The notes beneath the pieces are model-generated. The model was given only the letters and a program-made list of their open reading frames with translations. It searched no databases and had not been told where the DNA came from. Below, one piece after another: positions 51,135-64,000 of a DNA stretch of 64,000 nt. The stretch's first letter is position 1. The number at the start of each line of letters is the position of its first letter. The stretch covers positions 556 to 64,555 of the forward strand of contig DBTV01000026.1 of assembly GCA_002307235.1 (NCBI GenBank). Reading direction: 5' to 3'. The translations under genes were made by a program, and so were the position numbers. Source of the DNA: Acidobacteriaceae bacterium UBA1307. GTDB taxonomy: Bacteria > Acidobacteriota > Terriglobia > Terriglobales > Acidobacteriaceae.

Positions 51135-51150
51135 TGTGATTTGTATCACA
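51135..51150. promoter_or_regulatory. Perfect CRP-type palindrome TGTGA-N6-TCACA
   Basis: TGTGA (51135-51139) and TCACA (51146-51150) with a 6-base spacer match the core site of CRP-family regulators exactly. It lies 279 bp before the pyruvate oxidoreductase start and 120 bp before the divergent small gene, so either could be the target. Apart from this site, the 51016-51428 gap holds no gene I can support. Confidence 0.65.
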
Positions 51151-51428
51151 TGGCAGCACGGAAGAGATGTTTCTTTTCCTCCGGTTTCGTGATAGATCGT
51201 ATTGATAACACGCCGTTTATTGCTGGTTCTCTTTCCTGCGGCATGCAAATTCCACATTTTGGGGCGGATTTATCCGGAACGAATCCGCACGGGCTGTCAT
51301 CCAATGGGCGTGCGAAATAAAAAACGCCAAGTGCGAGCCATCTTCCACGGAGCCCAGGGCTCCGCCTTTTGCCGCGCGTGGTCAAAAACATCGTGCACGA
51401 CGAAACGGGCTTACGGAGAAGAATTGCA

Positions 51429-56099
<4,671 letters not shown>

Positions 56100-56120
56100 G
56101 CCACACTCCATACCAAAACC

Positions 56121-56151
56121 AAAACGCCGGAGCGCAATGCTCCGGCGTTTT
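56121..56151. terminator. Strong bidirectional terminator
   Basis: AAAACGCCGGAGC (56121-56133) and GCTCCGGCGTTTT (56139-56151) form a perfect 13-bp stem with a 5-base loop and A/T-rich ends. It lies between the convergent oxidoreductase and M1 peptidase genes. Confidence 0.92.
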
Positions 56152-56170
56152 GCTGCGTTTAAGAGATGTT

Positions 56171-58624
56171 CTAGTTTTCCGTGCAGAGCACGTCGTAGTA
56201 GTAGTTGATCAGGGCGCGCTTGACCGGAGAGGGCAACTTCGGCAGAGAGATATTCTGCTCGATGGAGCCGCCGCCGGCAATGCGTACGGCACCGAGGCGC
56301 GTCACTTTGCCGTCGGCGAATTCAAGGTAGAGGGGCACGATGTTCTTGAAGTTGTCGGCGACGCCGGTTTGCGTGAGCTTGATGTGCAGCGTCGATCCCT
56401 CACCACTCGGCGTGATCTGCGACTCGAAGTGGTAGTTGGGCAGGCCGGTTCCGTACACATATTCGTTGAAGAACCAGTCCATGGTGTGACTGCCGTCGAG
56501 GTCCATGGCAGCCGACATGTGCTTTTCGACGATGGCCTTGAAGTCCTCGGTGGTTGCGGTCTTCATCTTGTAGGTCGCCACAAAGTCGCGCATGGTTTCA
56601 ATGAAGCGTGCATCGCCCTCGCGTGGGTTCCACATCATCATTTGGATGGAGTGCAGGATGTAGGCGCCCTTCGGATAAACCAGATTCTGGTAGACATTGA
56701 ATCCGGTTTTTTCCGTGCTCAGGCGAAAGCCCATGGTGACCGGGCCGACATCGATGGGGCGAAATCCCTGCGCGTTCTTTTCCGTAATCTGCTTGCGCTG
56801 GTTCTTCCAGAACTCGCGATACTCATCGGGCCTGGAATGGGTGGCGAGCAGAAAGATCGCGGCCGAGGCATCGGCGAAGCCCTCGCTCATCCACTGGTCG
56901 CGATAGCTGCGCCAGCCAACGGTCTGGCCCCACCACTGGTGCGCGACCTCGTGCGGGGTAACGGTGCGCCAGTACATGTTGGCCGGATCAAGCCCCAGCA
57001 TGTGTTGTTGCGTCGAATCGAGAAAGCCGCAGACGGGCAGGTAGACCAGCATCGGCCAGCTTTGGCCGTAGTTGCAGGCAGACTGCTGTGTGAGCGCGAT
57101 CTTTGCGAAAGGTGTAGCGCCGAAGTACTGGGTGTAGATCTGTGTGGCGACCTGTCCCTGGCTGAGTTGCACGGGCAGCATGGAGGTCGTATTGAGTGTG
57201 CTGAGCAGGCTTGAGCCAGAGGTGTCGGCGAGGCTGCCAGTGCCCATTTGCTTGGGCGATTGATCGCCGTCCGCGAATTGTTTCAGGTAATCCGGCAGCT
57301 CCGTGTTGGCATAGGCATCAAGCACCACCGTGTCGCCCTGCTTGCTCTTGACCGTAGCCTCCTTGCTCACAAACTTGCCCAGATTGAAGCCGACCATGGC
57401 CAGCGGCTGCTCGGTCTTCCACACGGTAACGGCTTCCTTGCCGTCGGTCTTGTCACTGACCCGAGTGCCGGTAGCCACCAGTTGCAGGCCCTTGGGCACG
57501 CGGAAGGTCATCTGATAGGTGGTGAAGTTGCCGAGCGGGTGGATGGCGTTCGGGAACCAACTGCTGCGCGCGGTCGGATAGTAATTCGAACCGCCTTCGT
57601 TGTGCACCACATCCTTGCCGCCGTAGGCGATGCGCAGGGTTGTCGCTTCGCCCTTTTTAAGCGGCGCGGTGAGCAGCACGCCAAAGTCGGCGTCCTCCTC
57701 CTTCTTCTCCTGCACAAAGTCGAGTGGCTCGCCCTTTTCGTTTTCGACCTTGCTGACGCGCAGCGTGGGATACAGTGTGAGAGGCACCACGGCGAGACCC
57801 TCTTCGCGCGCGGTCAGGCGCACGGTGGCAAGGCCCGTGAGAAAGCCGCTCTTCTCGATGGTGGTATCCAGATCCTCATGCTCAATGCGGTAGGTGCTGT
57901 TATCGAATTCGAGCCCGGGCGCGGTGAGGGCAACGTCGGAGGCCAGATAGCCGGAATAGAGCACCGAGGCGCCCCAGTCATTGATCGCGGTCAGGGCCAT
58001 CTCTTCGGGAGCCACGCCGTCGAGCCCGTGTGGGTCGAGGGCGAGAAGAAGATGGTGATCCTTCTTGCCATGAATCTCGGCGCGGAAGTAGCCGCCCGGC
58101 GCGGAGCCAAGCACATCCTGCAGCAGGCGGAGATCAATATTGTCGCCGAGCTTGGTGCGGTCGTAGTCATGCGCCTGTTGGGCAATGGAGGTGAACTCGT
58201 GATCGGCCGCGCCTGTGCCGGTCGAGCCCTTGTGCAACTCCTCGGCCGTGGCATCGGTAAAGCGTAGCACCGCGTGGTCAAAGTCCTCGTCGAACTCCGA
58301 GGCGTTCGTCAGAATCGACAGGTTGTGCTGCTCCTGGCGGTTGGCGGGCCTCAGATGCAGGTGGCCCTCGCCCTTGAAGACCGCGCCGGTGATTTTGCCG
58401 TTGACCTGACCGTAGAAGGCGAAGCTGCCGCTATGGAAGGTGAAGATGGCCGCGTCGCGCTTGAGCACGAGATCCTTGACGTTGACGACCTCGCCGCCGG
58501 GCAGAAGTCCGCGGAGCTGCTGATAGCTGGCATTGGTGTTGGGCGTGCGCTGGGCTGTGGCCGCCAGCGTCGATAGAAAAATAATTGCAGTCATGGCGTG
58601 AGCGAGTAAATGCCGTATGCGCAC
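56171..58624 (-). CDS. Secreted M1-family metallopeptidase
   Basis: About 817 residues. The zinc site HEVAHQWWG is followed by the second-sphere Glu in WMSEGFAD, as in M1 aminopeptidases. A long N-terminal beta-rich region (about 40-450) with its own substrate-like domain precedes the catalytic core. I favour the GTG at 58624 (RIRHLLAHAMTAIIFLSTLAATAQ, a good signal peptide, AGGGG upstream); the ATG at 58657 lies 33 bases earlier, right after a TATAGT element that may be the promoter. The GAMEN motif of canonical aminopeptidase N was not recognised, so substrate specificity is uncertain. Confidence 0.87.
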   Translation of the reverse strand: MRIRHLLAHAMTAIIFLSTLAATAQRTPNTNASYQQLRGLLPGGEVVNVKDLVLKRDAAIFTFHSGSFAFYGQVNGKITGAVFKGEGHLHLRPANRQEQHNLSILTNASEFDEDFDHAVLRFTDATAEELHKGSTGTGAADHEFTSIAQQAHDYDRTKLGDNIDLRLLQDVLGSAPGGYFRAEIHGKKDHHLLLALDPHGLDGVAPEEMALTAINDWGASVLYSGYLASDVALTAPGLEFDNSTYRIEHEDLDTTIEKSGFLTGLATVRLTAREEGLAVVPLTLYPTLRVSKVENEKGEPLDFVQEKKEEDADFGVLLTAPLKKGEATTLRIAYGGKDVVHNEGGSNYYPTARSSWFPNAIHPLGNFTTYQMTFRVPKGLQLVATGTRVSDKTDGKEAVTVWKTEQPLAMVGFNLGKFVSKEATVKSKQGDTVVLDAYANTELPDYLKQFADGDQSPKQMGTGSLADTSGSSLLSTLNTTSMLPVQLSQGQVATQIYTQYFGATPFAKIALTQQSACNYGQSWPMLVYLPVCGFLDSTQQHMLGLDPANMYWRTVTPHEVAHQWWGQTVGWRSYRDQWMSEGFADASAAIFLLATHSRPDEYREFWKNQRKQITEKNAQGFRPIDVGPVTMGFRLSTEKTGFNVYQNLVYPKGAYILHSIQMMMWNPREGDARFIETMRDFVATYKMKTATTEDFKAIVEKHMSAAMDLDGSHTMDWFFNEYVYGTGLPNYHFESQITPSGEGSTLHIKLTQTGVADNFKNIVPLYLEFADGKVTRLGAVRIAGGGSIEQNISLPKLPSPVKRALINYYYDVLCTEN

Positions 58625-58797
58625 GAGTGGCCCCTGAAAGAAAAATAAAGTGTGCATCCACTATAGTGCAGAGCCGGGATTGGCTTGCGAAAAAGTATTT
58701 TGCGTCCGGTGCGATTCATCTTGCATCGATGGGAAGAGGCCGCATACACTGAGTTCTCTCGCGGGTGCGCGCACTCTTTCAGAGGAGAATCATCGTC

Positions 58798-59343
58798 ATG
58801 AAGCGTTTCGGAATCTTTCTCGGTGTCCTGTTCGCCACCGTTGCACTATGGGCCCAGCCGGGTCCGCCCCAAAGCCCGGAGGCGAAAGAAACAGTCACGC
58901 TCGCGGGTAAAACCGTCGAGATCGCATACAACGCTCCGCGCGTTCGAGGGCGCGAGGGCAAAATCTTCGGCAAGGATGGGCTGGTCGGTCACGATTCGAC
59001 CTACCCTGTCTGGCGCGCCGGAGCGAACAAGGCCACCACACTGACTACCGAGGCCAACCTCAAGATCGGCGACCTCGAAGTGCCCAAGGGAACCTATACG
59101 GTTTTTGTGGACCTCAGCGATGCGGCGCACTGGGTGCTGATCGTCAACAAGCAGACGGGGCAGTGGGGCACGGACTATGACAAGGCGCAGGATCTGGGAC
59201 GCGTGGCGCTGAAGACTGCCAAACGGACCGCTCCGGTCGAAGAGCTGAAGTACACGATCACCGATGGGGGCAATGGCAAAGGCACGCTGACGCTGGCCTG
59301 GGAGCATGTGAGTGCCTCCACGCCGCTCGAGGTCGTCCAGTAA
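58798..59343 (+). CDS. Exported DUF2911 protein
   Basis: 181 residues from the ATG at 58798, with AGAGGAGA about ten bases upstream. Signal peptide MKRFGIFLGVLFATVALWAQ, then a DUF2911 beta domain (VEIAYNAPRVRGREGKIFG, YPVWRAGANKATTLTTEANLKIG, VPKGTYTVFVDL, WGTDYDKAQDLGRV). Found widely in Acidobacteria and Bacteroidetes; function unknown. A terminator follows directly. Confidence 0.88.
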   Translation: MKRFGIFLGVLFATVALWAQPGPPQSPEAKETVTLAGKTVEIAYNAPRVRGREGKIFGKDGLVGHDSTYPVWRAGANKATTLTTEANLKIGDLEVPKGTYTVFVDLSDAAHWVLIVNKQTGQWGTDYDKAQDLGRVALKTAKRTAPVEELKYTITDGGNGKGTLTLAWEHVSASTPLEVVQ

Positions 59344-59367
59344 AGGCAGCAATGGTGTTGCAGAAAA

Positions 59368-59392
59368 GGTCCGCCGCGCGCGGGCCTTTTTT
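59368..59392 (+). terminator. Rho-independent terminator after the DUF2911 gene
   Basis: GGTCCGC (59368-59374) pairs with GCGGGCC (59380-59386), one G-U, followed by six T residues. Confidence 0.8.
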
Positions 59393-59512
59393 GTCGCAAA
59401 ATGTGCCGGATCGCCGCAAAAAATCAGCCGTAACCGCGTCCTTTCTGCTGATTTCATATTTTTAGCTAAAATAGAGGCAGAGGATGAACTTCATCCTGGA
59501 GGGAATTCAACC

Positions 59513-59827
59513 TTGCCGCTTTATCCGTATGAGTGCAGCAAATGTGGTTACAGGTTTGAAAAGATTCAGAGCTTCAGCGCCGAACCGCTGACGGAATGCC
59601 CGAAGTGCAAGGGCGCACTACATCGCGAGTTGACCGCGCCGGGTCTGCAATTCAAGGGTTCGGGTTGGTATGTGAGCGATTACGCGGGTGGCCACAGCGC
59701 GGCGACCGTAGGCAGCTCGACCAGCAGCGAAGCATCGGCTCCTGCTGCTGCTGCCCCTGCCACGCCCTGCGGTGGAAACTGCGGCGCGGCCTGTCCGGCT
59801 GCTGCGGCCGCCGCCAAAAGCGAGTAG
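59513..59827 (+). CDS. FmdB-type zinc-ribbon regulatory protein
   Basis: 104 residues from a TTG start with GGAGGG nine bases upstream. The N-terminal zinc ribbon MPLYPYECSKCGYRFEKIQ has CxxC at 8-11 and a second pair at CPKC; LQFKGSGWYVSDY is the FmdB hallmark. The tail is Ala/Ser-rich and contains CGGNCGAACP, three further cysteines that might bind metal. FmdB proteins are putative regulators of unproven function. Confidence 0.88.
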   Translation: MPLYPYECSKCGYRFEKIQSFSAEPLTECPKCKGALHRELTAPGLQFKGSGWYVSDYAGGHSAATVGSSTSSEASAPAAAAPATPCGGNCGAACPAAAAAAKSE

Positions 59828-59863
59828 ATCGCAAGCCTGCGCACGGTGAGATAGGCCCTATCG

Positions 59864-61294
59864 ATGAACGCTGAAAAACTTCCAGCCTCCACCGCGCCCC
59901 TGCGTCGTGGCCGTCTTGGTTTGTGGTTTGCCGTGCTTGCCTGTGTAGGCGCGCTGTTGTTTGCTGCCAGTCTGGCGGGTGCGCTTGCTGGCCTGCCTGC
60001 TCCCGTCGCGGTTTCATTGCGCTGGGCGGGCTTCACGGCTTTTTTGCCCTTTGCCTTCCGCCGCCGTTCACTGTTGCTGTGGACCTTCTTCGCGATGTTC
60101 GTCGGCGCGGCCTGGGGTGTTGACCAGCCTGGCGCTGCGACGCAGAGCCGGTTTCTGGCCGACATTTTTCTGCGCCTGATCCGCATGATCGTCGCGCCGC
60201 TGATCTTCGGCGGCATCGTCACCGGCATTGCCGGCCACGGCGAGTTGCGCAGCGTTGGCCGCGTCGCGCTCAAGGCGATTCTCTTTTTTGAAGCGGTGAC
60301 GACCGTCGGGCTTGTGCTTGGTGCAGTGGCCATTGACTGGACGCAGGCCGGTGCGGGGGTGACCTTGCCCGCTGCGGTGCAGGCCGCGGCGCCCACGGGC
60401 CACCCGGAAACCTGGCAGCAGATTCTGGTGCACATCTTCCCGGAAAACATTGCGCAGGCCGTGGCCTTGGGCCAGATTCTGCAGGTCGCCGTCTTCGCGC
60501 TCTTTTTTGGAGCGGCACTGGCGATGCTGCCCGAGCCGAAGCGCGCTCCACTGACCACCGTGCTGCAGGCAATGACCGAGACCATCTTCGGCATGACGCG
60601 CATGATCATGTTTACCGCGCCGGTGGCCGCCGGAGCCGCGATGGCTTGCACGGTGGGCAGCATGGGGTTGGTGACGCTGCTGCCGCTGCTCAAGCTCGCC
60701 GCCACCTGCTATGGTGCGCTGGTGGTCTTCGTCGTCGGCGTCTTCGTGCCGATTCTGTTTTTCTCGGGTGTTCCGCTGCGCCGCTTCTTCGCGCTGGTCT
60801 CTGAGCCGACCGCGCTCGGCTTTGCCACTACATCGTCCGAGGCCGCGCTGCCACTGGCGATGGAGCGCATGGAGCAACTCGGTGTGCCGCGCTGGATCGT
60901 CTCCTTTGTCGTACCCACCGGCTACAGCTTCAACCTCACCGGCTCCACGCTCTATCTTGCGATGGCCGCGCTCTTCGCGGCGCAGGCGGGCGGGCTGCAT
61001 CTGACCGTGGCGCAGCAGGTGGTGTTGCTGGCCACCTTGGCGCTTTCGAGCAAGGGCATTGCGGGCGTGCCGCGTGCCACGCTGGTGGTGCTGCTTGGCG
61101 TGGCTGGCTCGTTTCAGATTCCTGCCGCCGCCGTCTTCATGTTGCTCGGCGTCGACACGCTGATGGACATGGGTCGCACCGGGCTCAACGTGCTTGGCAA
61201 CTGCATGGCTGCCGCTGTCGTTGCCCGTTGGGAGGGCGAATGGAACGATGCGTCCGCCAAGAGCGAGAGCCTTTCGACGGATGTGGCCGGGTAG
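59864..61294 (+). CDS. DAACS-family dicarboxylate/amino acid:cation symporter
   Basis: 476 residues, GltP/DctA type. After an unusual N-terminal extension (about 70 residues) come the family blocks: FLADIFLRLIRMIVAPLIFGGIVTGIAG, GFATTSSEAALPLAMERM (HP1), VVPTGYSFNLTGSTLY (helix 7) and GVDTLMDMGRTGLNVLGN (helix 8). The helix-7 motif, normally NMDGT or NLDGT, reads NLTGS here, so an Asp that forms a cation site is Thr. It may therefore be proton-coupled or have a different ion dependence. It precedes mutS2 by 20 bases on the same strand, a likely operon. Confidence 0.9.
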   Translation: MNAEKLPASTAPLRRGRLGLWFAVLACVGALLFAASLAGALAGLPAPVAVSLRWAGFTAFLPFAFRRRSLLLWTFFAMFVGAAWGVDQPGAATQSRFLADIFLRLIRMIVAPLIFGGIVTGIAGHGELRSVGRVALKAILFFEAVTTVGLVLGAVAIDWTQAGAGVTLPAAVQAAAPTGHPETWQQILVHIFPENIAQAVALGQILQVAVFALFFGAALAMLPEPKRAPLTTVLQAMTETIFGMTRMIMFTAPVAAGAAMACTVGSMGLVTLLPLLKLAATCYGALVVFVVGVFVPILFFSGVPLRRFFALVSEPTALGFATTSSEAALPLAMERMEQLGVPRWIVSFVVPTGYSFNLTGSTLYLAMAALFAAQAGGLHLTVAQQVVLLATLALSSKGIAGVPRATLVVLLGVAGSFQIPAAAVFMLLGVDTLMDMGRTGLNVLGNCMAAAVVARWEGEWNDASAKSESLSTDVAG

Positions 61295-61314
61295 AGTTGC
61301 GATAATGGCAGAGT

Positions 61315-63783
61315 ATGCCTTTGCTCGATCCCATTCCGTCTCCCGTCGCCAATGCCGATCTCGCCACGCTTGAGTGGGAGCCGTTGCTGGCTCTCGTCGC
61401 TGGCTTTGCCGCCTCACCCGTGGGCCGCGCGGCGATTCTCGATCTGAAGCCTTCGAGCGATGCGGCGTGGATCAAGCGCCAGCATCAGCTCACCGCCGAA
61501 TTGCGCCTGCTTGTCGATGAGCAGGTTTCGATTCCGCTCGGCGGGCTCTTCGATCCGACCACGCTTGCGGCCAAATCGCGCATTCCCGAGGTCGCCCTCG
61601 AAGCCGACGAGTTGCTCGCGATAGCGCATCTGGCCAACGACGTCGCGGCCTGGCAGTCGCTGTTGCGCGAGCCGCCGCTGCGGTTGGTGGGCCGGTTGAT
61701 CGGCCTCTCCGCATTGTCGGTCACGCTCACGATGAGCCTGCGACCGCTGGCCGAAACCATTGAGCGTACCATCCTGCCCGACGGCACGCTGGCCGACGAT
61801 GCTTCGCCCGAGTTGCGCCGCATTCGTCGCGAACAGGAGCGGCAGCAGCGGCAGATTGAGGAGTCATTGCGCGCGGCTCTGCGCAAGCTCTCGAGCGATG
61901 GCGCGACGCAGGATGACCTGATCACCATTCGCGGTGACCGCTTCGTGATTCCGGTGCGTGCCGAGTTGAAGCGACGCGTCTCGGGCGTCGTGCACGGTGC
62001 CAGCTCCTCCGGCCAGACCGTCTATCTTGAGCCGCTCGAAACCATCGAGCAGAACAACGAACTGGTGCGCCTGTTCGAAGAGGAACAGGGAGAGATTCAT
62101 CGCATCTTTGTCGGGCTCACGCGGCAGGTTGGTGGCTACGCGCCCTCGCTCGTCACCGGCGCGCGCGTGCTTGCGCTGGTTGATAGCCTGTTGGCCCGCG
62201 CGCGTTTTGCACGCGACTACGAGTGCGTTGCGCCGAGCTTCGGCGATGCAAAGCTGATGCTTGAGGACGCGCGTCATCCTCTGCTCGAAAAACGTTTGCG
62301 CGCCACCGGCGGCGCCATCGTGCCGCTCTCGCTCGAACTCACCAGCGACGCGCGCCAGCTCATCATCAGCGGCCCCAACACCGGCGGCAAAACCGTCACG
62401 CTCAAAACGACCGCGCTGCTCGCGATGATGGCGCAGGCCGGATTGCCCGTGCCCGCCAAGGCCGCGCACTTTCCCGTCTTCGATGGCTTTGTTGCCGACA
62501 TCGGCGACGCGCAATCGATCGAGCAGGCGCTGTCCACCTTCTCGGCGCACATCGTCAATCTCGACCGTCTTTCGCGGCTCGCGGACATGCGTACGCTGGT
62601 GCTGCTCGATGAGCTTGGGTCGGCAACCGATCCTGACGAAGGTTCTGCCTTGGCCGTCGCCGTGGCCGAGCATTTTCTGCATGCGCGTTGCTGGTCATTG
62701 ATCTCGACGCATCACACTTCGCTCAAAATTTATGCGGTGAATACCCCCGGGGTGCTCAACGCCGCTGCCGGTGTTGATGAGCGAACGCTCGCGCCCAACT
62801 ATCATCTGCGGCTCGGCGTTCCTGGTGCCTCGGCCGGTATTCAGACCGCCGAACGGCTCGGGCTGAACGGCAAGATCGTTGAGGCCGCGCGTGCGCGCAT
62901 GGGATCGCAGCAGGCCGACATTGCGCGTTTTCTCGACAAACTGCATAACGATTTGGCCGAGCTGGACCTTGATCGCAAAAAGGCCAGGGAAGAGCAGTAC
63001 GCACTCAATCAGGAGCGTGCCCGGCTGGCCCGCGAGGGCGATGCCGAGATGCGCACGCGCGTCCGTGAGCTTGAGAAAAAGCTCGACGAGTTGATGAAGG
63101 AGTTTGCCTTCCAGATGCGCGAAAACGTGCGCGCCGTCGAGGATCGCGTCGTGCAGCAGAAGCTCTCGAAAGAGGCTGAACGGCGCATCAATCGACTGCG
63201 CCGCGAGTTTGAGGAGAGCTTCAATCAGGTCGTCGTGGCGCATAAAACCGGTGCGGATAAAAACGATCCGAATGCTGCGCCGCATCTTTTGCGCAACGTC
63301 GCGGCGGGCGATCAGGTTCTGCTCAAATCGATGAACAAGGTCGCCGTTGTGCAGCGCGAGATTGAAAAAGATCTCTTCGAGGTCGCACTTGGCCCGATCA
63401 AGATGCGCGTGAAGCTCTCGGATCTGGCTTCGTTGAAATCGCCCGAGGGCGTGGCCGCGAAAAAAGATACGCCGCTGGCTTCCGTGCGTAAACAGAAGGG
63501 CGTGCACGTGAGCATCTCCAGCGAAAGCACGGCTGAGATGCGCAGTGAGATCAACCTGATCGGCCGCACCGTGGCCGAGGCCGAGGACGAACTCGAGAAG
63601 TATCTTGACCACGCATTTCTCGCCGGGTTGCCGCGCGTGCGCATCATTCACGGCCATGGCGCTGGCATTCTGCGTCGTGGCGTGCGCGAGTTTTTGAAGT
63701 CACACCCGCATGTGGCGAACATCGAAGAGGCTCCGCAGAACGAGGGCGGACAGGGCGCAACCATCGTTGAGCTAAGGCAGTAA
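61315..63783 (+). CDS. mutS2: Endonuclease MutS2
   Basis: 822 residues, usual for the family. The ATPase has SGPNTGGKTVTLKT (Walker A) and LLDELGSATDP (Walker B); a long coiled coil (about 540-640) and a KOW-like segment (LRNVAAGDQVLLKS) follow; the C-terminal Smr domain ends with INLIGRTVAEAEDELEKYL and RIIHGHGAGILRRGVREFL. It lacks the mismatch-recognition domain of MutS. MutS2 suppresses homologous recombination, and in some bacteria rescues collided ribosomes. The start ATG is at 61315 with only a weak ribosome-binding site. Terminator downstream. Confidence 0.95.
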   Translation: MPLLDPIPSPVANADLATLEWEPLLALVAGFAASPVGRAAILDLKPSSDAAWIKRQHQLTAELRLLVDEQVSIPLGGLFDPTTLAAKSRIPEVALEADELLAIAHLANDVAAWQSLLREPPLRLVGRLIGLSALSVTLTMSLRPLAETIERTILPDGTLADDASPELRRIRREQERQQRQIEESLRAALRKLSSDGATQDDLITIRGDRFVIPVRAELKRRVSGVVHGASSSGQTVYLEPLETIEQNNELVRLFEEEQGEIHRIFVGLTRQVGGYAPSLVTGARVLALVDSLLARARFARDYECVAPSFGDAKLMLEDARHPLLEKRLRATGGAIVPLSLELTSDARQLIISGPNTGGKTVTLKTTALLAMMAQAGLPVPAKAAHFPVFDGFVADIGDAQSIEQALSTFSAHIVNLDRLSRLADMRTLVLLDELGSATDPDEGSALAVAVAEHFLHARCWSLISTHHTSLKIYAVNTPGVLNAAAGVDERTLAPNYHLRLGVPGASAGIQTAERLGLNGKIVEAARARMGSQQADIARFLDKLHNDLAELDLDRKKAREEQYALNQERARLAREGDAEMRTRVRELEKKLDELMKEFAFQMRENVRAVEDRVVQQKLSKEAERRINRLRREFEESFNQVVVAHKTGADKNDPNAAPHLLRNVAAGDQVLLKSMNKVAVVQREIEKDLFEVALGPIKMRVKLSDLASLKSPEGVAAKKDTPLASVRKQKGVHVSISSESTAEMRSEINLIGRTVAEAEDELEKYLDHAFLAGLPRVRIIHGHGAGILRRGVREFLKSHPHVANIEEAPQNEGGQGATIVELRQ

Positions 63784-63797
63784 TAGCATCAGCAATA

Positions 63798-63832
63798 AAA
63801 GCGGCCATCTTCTTTGCGAAGATGGTCGCTTT
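63798..63832. terminator. Bidirectional terminator between mutS2 and clpB
   Basis: AAAGCGGCCATCTTC (63798-63812) pairs with GAAGATGGTCGCTTT (63818-63832), one G-U, loop TTTGC. A T-rich tail lies on the plus strand. Confidence 0.85.
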
Positions 63833-63872
63833 CGGTTTTTGCGCAGAGTGCGTCTGCCGCGCCGCAGGTACC

Positions 63873-64000
63873 CTACGCCATGGCCTCGCGCGACATCGGC
63901 TCAAAGAGCAGTTGGCCCGAGTCGCGGTTGACGCTGATGCGCACGTGCGATCCGTTGACCACCTTGCCGTCGAGAATCTGAATGGCAAGCGGATTCTGAA
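63873..64000 (-). CDS. clpB: ClpB disaggregase, C-terminal end (cut by window edge)
   Basis: Only the last 42 codons are inside the window. The visible end, QNPLAIQILDGKVVNGSHVR, matches the C-terminal small domain of the second AAA+ module of ClpB, where QNPLA is conserved. The stop is TAG at 63873-63875. ClpB works with DnaK to dissolve heat-aggregated proteins. The assignment rests on this short tail, so another Hsp100 protein is possible but less likely. Confidence 0.72.
   Translation of the reverse strand, partial: QNPLAIQILDGKVVNGSHVRISVNRDSGQLLFEPMSREAMA

Overview
The window looks like chromosome from an aerobic, GC-rich (about 60 %) member of the Acidobacteriota, most likely the Acidobacteriaceae/Terriglobia. 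The clues are a TonB-dependent receptor with an N-terminal carboxypeptidase-regulatory-like domain, a UPF0182 membrane protein, the futalosine-pathway menaquinone gene mqnE, an OmpA-like porin with Ig-like repeats, secreted plant-polymer glycoside hydrolases and DUF2911/DUF3106 proteins. This is inference from gene content. No rRNA is present and no database was searched. Both ends cut a gene: aconitase on the left, ClpB on the right.

Layout. 1-6.4 kb: acnA (partial), a ClC chloride transporter coupled to a TPR protein, and glnD. 6.4-11.4 kb: a soluble PAS-PAS chemoreceptor, a secreted GH28, and the amtB-glnB pair. GlnB keeps Tyr51, the residue GlnD uridylylates, so the ammonium-sensing chain is nearly complete here. 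11.7-18.5 kb (plus strand): an exported protein of unknown function, a stand-alone nuoB, an OmpA-like porin, a BNR/Ycf48-like exported propeller and mqnE. 18.6-28.5 kb: mlaE-mlaF without mlaD, otsB, a large secreted glycoside hydrolase, and a sigma54 activator overlapping its multi-domain sensor kinase. 28.8-32.6 kb: araD with a LacI-type operator, then a polysaccharide O-acylation operon (MBOAT, a 57-residue membrane protein, an SGNH-like protein, a WcaF-like transferase). 32.8-34.9 kb: an ECF sigma / anti-sigma / DUF3106 unit. 35.3-36.8 kb: tRNA-Val(CAC) followed by an AT-richer DUF5677-like gene, probably acquired. 36.9-49.7 kb: LysR, mtgA, a TonB receptor, UPF0182, manC, aspC, coaD, a hemerythrin and recA. 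50.0-50.7 kb: a vapBC toxin-antitoxin pair with four operator half-sites. 50.7-64 kb: a small monooxygenase-fold protein, a 1,556-residue pyruvate:ferredoxin oxidoreductase with a perfect CRP-type palindrome upstream, an M1 peptidase, DUF2911, an FmdB zinc ribbon, a DAACS symporter, mutS2 and the clpB end.

Most of the window is ordinary housekeeping sequence. The accessory or unusual parts are the acylation operon with its tiny membrane protein, the DUF5677 insertion beside the tRNA, the AT-rich structured intergenic region at 28.45-28.82 kb, the vapBC operator, and several enzymes with altered signature residues (MlaF Walker B Glu to Ser, GAFTSA in the sigma54 activator, NLTGS in the DAACS carrier). 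I found no CRISPR array, prophage, intact insertion sequence or rRNA operon, and nothing I would call a wholly new multi-gene system. Terminators were identified by eye as stem-loops, without folding energies.
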